From the NCBI GenBank assembly GCA_963674625.2, contig CAXXXO010000003.1, positions 434,001 to 498,000 of the forward strand: a stretch of 64,000 bases of DNA, in the 5' to 3' direction. The notes beneath the pieces were generated by a model that was given only the letters and a program-made list of their open reading frames with translations, had not been told where the DNA came from and ran no database searches. A program made the position numbers and the translations under genes. Every line of letters begins with the position of its first letter. Within the stretch, counting starts at the first letter, position 1. Positions 60,391 to 64,000 of this stretch are shown here, one piece after another. This DNA comes from JALHFZ01 sp963674625. GTDB taxonomy: Bacteria > Synergistota > Synergistia > Synergistales > Aminobacteriaceae.

Positions 60391-61984
60391 TAATATCAAT
60401 AACCCCTACGTAATGTTCAGGATCTCTTTTATGCTCAAAAATTTTGCTGAGAAGATCCGGATGTTCCCTTGCAAGATAAAGGAAACAGACGAACCTGAAG
60501 GCTGTATCCAGCCTCAAAACATCGCACTCCTGCCGTGAGGGGTTAATGAATCCGTTTTTGTACATCCTGGCAGCCGCGCAAATCCTGCAGAAATGTACCG
60601 CCCAGCAGCTTCTGCAGTCGCCTGAGTTGACAGTCTCCGCGTATTTCATGTTCAGCCCGGCGAGCTTTGTGAAATCCAGGCCCGTCGAGCAATGGCCTAT
60701 TGGCATATTCCCGCTGACCTTATGGCATATAAGATAATCTCCGTTAGCAGCCTCCATAAGATTATCGAACCCCATGGGACACGTCAGGGCTATTTTGAGG
60801 GAATTGTTTCCGGAGGGGTGATCAAATACGACGTTTGCGAACTGCATAAGACCCGCGAAGTGATCCATATCAATTTCATTCCGGCCAGCCTGCAAATCAG
60901 CGATCTCCGCAAACCGCCGCAGATTTTCATCGAAATCATCCTGCCCCTTCCGAAGCATCTCTTCAGGATGGGGAACAAACACGCTGGTGTGCTGCACAGG
61001 GAAATGCCTGCTCTGGAATGCTCCCAGGCTCCGGTTGAAGACTTCACATTTTTCATGGTCGTGTCCTTCGGTCAACACGCCGAAAATGGATACGTATTCT
61101 CTAAAGTAGGTTCCGCTGAATTCTCTTATCTTCAGCAGGTTGGAATAGGCTAGGCTGAACGTTCCATTTCCGTCAGGGAAAACCCTGCACTTGTCATTCT
61201 CGTCTGCCGGACCGTCAAGGCTGGCGAAAAGAATCACATTATTTTGTACGAGGAAATCGAGGATTTCATTGCTCATTATGGAAAGATTGGTGTTTACGGT
61301 GAAATGCAAATGCTCCCTGTCGATGGAAAATTTTTCCCATGGAAGGGCCTTGAAAAACTCAGCGGTCTTTTTTATGAGATTGAAATTGAGGAACGGCTCT
61401 CCTCCATACCAGGACAGTCCGGGAGGAACTATTTTCAGAAGCAGGGCTTTCTTTCCGTCAGAAAGCCTCGAGAAAAAGGACGTGTATTTTTGAAAATAAT
61501 AGCGGATTCCCATGAAGGAATTCTCTTCGCTCATCCTGTTCCATGAATGGGGCCTGAAATCGTCTGCGATCGTTCTCTTGCAGTACGTACAGCGAAAATT
61601 ACAGTCCTCGGTCACTTCGAGGCAGAATTTCCTCAGCAGGATATTACGGTCGTAATACTCCAGCAGACTAGTGATTTCCTCCAGGCCGTCCGGGGAAACT
61701 ATATCCGCCGGCCCTTCGAGGAAAACCCCCTTCCGGCGAAATTCACCGAACTTACTGCACAGCCCCTTGACCCGCTCCCGGTCCAGACAGGAAGAATGGG
61801 CTGCAATAATTTTTTCTTCCTCCATGCCCTCAAGGAAATCGCTGAGGACTTCAAGTTCATCTTTGGAAAGAATGAAAGCAAAATGGGACTTCCCGTCATA
61901 TAGAACTTTTTGGTCGCCATGAGAAAAGAGCCTGATCATCGGGTATTTGTCGTTAAAGACAGAGATATTCGACAGTTCTGCCAT
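60380..61984 (-). CDS. Radical SAM/SPASM peptide maturase
   Basis: 534 residues. The N-terminal about 100 residues (PMIRLFSHGDQKVLYDGKSH, FILSKDELEVLSDFL) looks like a leader-recognition domain. The radical SAM cluster motif CNFRCTYC lies near 127-134, with SWYGGEPFL after it. The C-terminus has SPASM-type Cys (CPMGFDNL, ICHK, GDCRSCWAVHFCRICAAA, QECDVL). Expected to install thioether or similar cross-links on the adjacent Cys-rich precursor. ATG after GAGAGGCGC; overlaps the exporter by about 11-20 bp. Confidence 0.9.
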   Translation of the reverse strand: MAELSNISVFNDKYPMIRLFSHGDQKVLYDGKSHFAFILSKDELEVLSDFLEGMEEEKIIAAHSSCLDRERVKGLCSKFGEFRRKGVFLEGPADIVSPDGLEEITSLLEYYDRNILLRKFCLEVTEDCNFRCTYCKRTIADDFRPHSWNRMSEENSFMGIRYYFQKYTSFFSRLSDGKKALLLKIVPPGLSWYGGEPFLNFNLIKKTAEFFKALPWEKFSIDREHLHFTVNTNLSIMSNEILDFLVQNNVILFASLDGPADENDKCRVFPDGNGTFSLAYSNLLKIREFSGTYFREYVSIFGVLTEGHDHEKCEVFNRSLGAFQSRHFPVQHTSVFVPHPEEMLRKGQDDFDENLRRFAEIADLQAGRNEIDMDHFAGLMQFANVVFDHPSGNNSLKIALTCPMGFDNLMEAANGDYLICHKVSGNMPIGHCSTGLDFTKLAGLNMKYAETVNSGDCRSCWAVHFCRICAAARMYKNGFINPSRQECDVLRLDTAFRFVCFLYLAREHPDLLSKIFEHKRDPEHYVGVIDINDF

Positions 61985-62059
61985 TTTTTGCGCCTCTCAA
62001 CAGGAATTTTTTGTTTTCATAGAGATCGGAAGGAGCGAAATACCCTTCAAAATAGTTTC

Positions 62060-62096
62060 TCCCGGCTCTTCCTGGGCTGACCAGGAGAAGCCGGGA
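62060..62096 (-). promoter_or_regulatory. Long hairpin between precursor and maturase genes
   Basis: TCCCGGCT (62060-62067) pairs with AGCCGGGA (62089-62096), extended by CCTGG/CCAGG with one internal mismatch, around a GCTGA loop. No T-run follows on the minus strand, so it more likely stabilises the short precursor mRNA or trims read-through than ends it. Confidence 0.6.
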
Positions 62097-62130
62097 GGAA
62101 CAGGTTCTCTATTTTCTCTTGCTCCGGTCT

Positions 62131-62295
62131 TCACGAAGCGTAAGTACTGAGCATATTGGAATCACGGGTTGACGACATGGTGTCGTCAGTCACGGAACTC
62201 ATCGAGCAACTGCAGTCGCAGGAACAATCGCATGTTTTTCCGCCCCTGATTGAATCGGCGGTATCCGTATCTATTTCCATTATTCTCTTCAACAT
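62131..62295 (-). CDS. Cys-rich RiPP precursor peptide with double-glycine leader
   Basis: 54 residues from ATG at 62295 after GGGAGAAAG; the longer frame upstream has no ribosome site. The leader is MLKRIMEIDTDTADSIRGG (1-19), ending in Gly-Gly as C39 exporters require. The core starts KTCDCSCDCSCS, with Cys at 22, 24, 26, 28 and 30, then a Ser/Thr/Asp-rich tail with an 8-residue beat (MSSVTDDT, MSSTRDSN, MLSTYAS). It is first in the operon with the maturase and exporter. I know no described family with this exact Cys-x pattern. Confidence 0.85.
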   Translation of the reverse strand: MLKRIMEIDTDTADSIRGGKTCDCSCDCSCSMSSVTDDTMSSTRDSNMLSTYAS

Positions 62296-62328
62296 TTTTT
62301 TCTTTCTCCCTTCTTCTAGTTTCCACGG

Positions 62329-62357
62329 ATTATGTTCTTCTTCGAAGTTTATGTCAA
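62329..62357 (-). promoter_or_regulatory. Promoter of the RiPP operon
   Basis: On the minus strand TTGACA (62352-62357), 17 bp, CATAAT (62329-62334). The start of transcription would fall near 62321, about 26 nt before the precursor ATG. The rest of the 62296-62537 gap must also hold the promoter of the aldo/keto reductase. Confidence 0.8.
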
Positions 62358-62537
62358 TAGAGCATGTCGCAAAATTGTTGCTAGAAAAAGAGCATGGGTG
62401 ACCGACAGGGATGATGCCCGCTTCAAAAAGAAATAGAGATTTTCCACTTTGTCTCAACTACTTCCAGAGAAGGGCTTTGTCTGCTATTCTTGGGTCGCAG
62501 TCTGAAAAAATCGCACTACCCAAAGGAGCTGATCGCC

Positions 62538-63569
62538 ATGAAATATCTTCCCTTCGGAAATACGGGAGTCTTCGTATCGGAAATCGGTTTCGGCGCCATT
62601 CCCATCATCCGACTCACCTTTGAGGAGGCGGAACGGGTGCTTCGAAAGGCCTACGACTGCGGAATCACTCTCTTCGATACGGCAAACGCCTATCACGACA
62701 GCGAGGAGAAGATCGGCCGCGCTCTTTCGTCCATTCGGGACAAGATCTTTCTCGCCACCAAGTCCATGAAGCGGGATGGAAAGACCGTCTCGGAACATAT
62801 CGATCTCAGCCTGAAGCGACTCCAGACGGATAGAATCGATCTTTTCCAGTTCCACCAGGTGGCGACGGAAAAGGACTGGCAGACCGTATCCGGCCCCGGG
62901 GGTGCCATGGAGGCCGCTCTGAAGGCCCAGAAAGACGGAAAGATCCGCTTTATCGGGATTACGTCCCACAGCCTGGCCATGGCGAAAAAATATGTTGAAT
63001 CGGGGCTCTTCGTATCCATCCAGTTTCCCTTCAACTTTATCGAGACGGACGCGGCGGAGGAACTCCACCCCCTCGCCCGGGAAAAGAACGTGGCTATCCT
63101 CGCCATGAAGCCCTTCGCCGGGGGAGCTATCAGCGACGCCACCCTGGCTTTCAAGTTTCTTCGCTCCCACGAGAGCCTCTTTCCCATTCCCGGATACGAC
63201 TCGGTGGAGTCGGTGGAACAGATCGTCTGCTTCTACGACTCTCCCAACAAGGTTGAAGAAAAAGACCTCGCCGCAATGGAGGCGATAAAAAAGGAAATCG
63301 GCGGGGAGTTCTGCCGCCGGTGCGAATACTGCCAGCCCTGTCCCTCAGGGGTCGCCATCGCCCAGGGGATGATCTACCCTCTTCTTGCGAGCCGCATGTC
63401 TCCCGAAGTGGCCTCGGAGTTCGCGTCGAGGGGGATGGACACCATTCCGGAATGCACCGAGTGCGGGCTCTGCGTGAAGAAATGCCCCTATTCCCTTCCG
63501 ATTCCCGCAATGCTGAAAAAACATTACGACCTTTACAAAAGCCACAGAAGCGCAAAAGAAGGAAGGTAG
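62538..63569 (+). CDS. Aldo/keto reductase with C-terminal 4Fe-4S segment
   Basis: 343 residues from ATG after AAAGGAGCTGATCGCC. AKR barrel: FGNTGVFVSEIGFGAIPI, the active-site Asp and Tyr (TLFDTANAYHDSEEKIGRAL), Lys in FLATKSMK and His in FQFHQVA. The C-terminal about 80 residues carry two Cys clusters (CRRCEYCQPCPSG and CTECGLCVKKCPYSLPI), as in ferredoxin-linked AKRs of anaerobes. Substrate unknown. Confidence 0.9.
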   Translation: MKYLPFGNTGVFVSEIGFGAIPIIRLTFEEAERVLRKAYDCGITLFDTANAYHDSEEKIGRALSSIRDKIFLATKSMKRDGKTVSEHIDLSLKRLQTDRIDLFQFHQVATEKDWQTVSGPGGAMEAALKAQKDGKIRFIGITSHSLAMAKKYVESGLFVSIQFPFNFIETDAAEELHPLAREKNVAILAMKPFAGGAISDATLAFKFLRSHESLFPIPGYDSVESVEQIVCFYDSPNKVEEKDLAAMEAIKKEIGGEFCRRCEYCQPCPSGVAIAQGMIYPLLASRMSPEVASEFASRGMDTIPECTECGLCVKKCPYSLPIPAMLKKHYDLYKSHRSAKEGR

Positions 63570-63578
63570 CCTGCGCCC

Positions 63579-64000
63579 ATGAAGGACGCTCCTCCGGTCT
63601 CTCCCTGGCTCGTTCTTTCCGCGGGGGTATTTGCCATCTCGACGGGGGCTATTTTTGCGCGGATGGCCAGTGCGCCCTCTCTTGTCATCGCGGCCTATCG
63701 GGTCGGTCTCGCCACCCTTTTTCTTCTTCCCTTCACGGCGGTGAAAACATGGAGGGAGGTAAAAACCCTCCCGAGATCCGACCTGCTTTTCGGGCTGGCC
63801 TCCGGTTTCTTTCTCGCCCTCCATTTCGCCTCCTGGATATCCTCCCTCTTCTATACTTCCGTGGCCAGCAGCGTGGTGATCGTAAACACCATTCCCCTCT
63901 GGACGGGAATATTCTCCCCCTTTCTGACCGGTGACCCCTTCACGGCGAGGCTGAAAACGGGACTCCTCCTCGCCCTGCCGGGGGGAGTCATCATCGGATG
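63579..64000 (+). CDS. EamA/DMT family transporter (C-terminus cut by window)
   Basis: 140 codons from ATG at 63579, nine bases after the reductase stop: probably co-transcribed. Hydrophobic with an N-terminal helix (WLVLSAGVFAISTGAIFARM), then RVGLATLFLLPFTAV and FFLALHFASWISSLFYTSVA, the layout of EamA proteins. Continues past the window edge. Confidence 0.8.
   Translation, partial: MKDAPPVSPWLVLSAGVFAISTGAIFARMASAPSLVIAAYRVGLATLFLLPFTAVKTWREVKTLPRSDLLFGLASGFFLALHFASWISSLFYTSVASSVVIVNTIPLWTGIFSPFLTGDPFTARLKTGLLLALPGGVIIG

Overview
The window is bacterial chromosome carrying one complete-looking integrated podovirus-type prophage. Flanking genes (a TAXI-type TRAP transporter, an aldo/keto reductase with a C-terminal 4Fe-4S segment, a SPASM radical SAM enzyme) fit an anaerobic, amino-acid-using bacterium. 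From memory of protein families I would guess Synergistota, but nothing here proves it. Most host and phage structural genes use G+C-rich codons. The immunity/cargo part of the prophage, the TIR/SEFIR region and the corA region are visibly more A+T-rich and look acquired.

Layout. 1-8300: host genes: TRAP permease (cut by the window edge) and its TAXI binding protein, divergent azlCD amino-acid exporter, an MFS carrier and an sbcD/sbcC-like nuclease pair. 8361-50278: prophage of about 41.9 kb, bounded by a 19-bp direct repeat whose right copy is the 3' end of tRNA-Leu(CAA). Read from the right it has: integrase; plus-strand cargo genes, a membrane protein and a CI-like repressor; divergent Cro-like gene; a sieB-type gene; AlpA-like regulator and many small early genes; a primase-helicase followed by an iteron-like cluster; dATP/dGTP hydrolase-like protein, dUTPase and a late regulator; terminase, portal, scaffold, capsid, Bbp16-like cement protein; T7-type tail tube proteins and ejected core proteins, including a 2610-residue multidomain protein; tail fibres and a lectin-like receptor-binding protein; endolysin and a cluster of small membrane proteins. 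Gene order and families resemble Bordetella phage BPP-1.

50345-58200: a patchwork next to the tRNA: a SEFIR/TIR protein and a GIY-YIG/DUF6884 protein (probable defence genes), OsmC, a VOC protein, ywbE, decayed IS3 and IS5 fragments, a 442-bp direct duplication and corA.

58198-62357: a compact peptide (RiPP) locus read leftwards: a 54-residue precursor with a double-glycine leader and a Cys-x-Cys-x-Cys-x-Cys-x-Cys core, a radical SAM/SPASM maturase, and a C39-peptidase ABC exporter. Together they would make, trim and export a modified Cys-rich peptide; this is the strongest candidate for an undescribed system. 62538 to the end: a ferredoxin-type aldo/keto reductase and the start of an EamA-type transporter.
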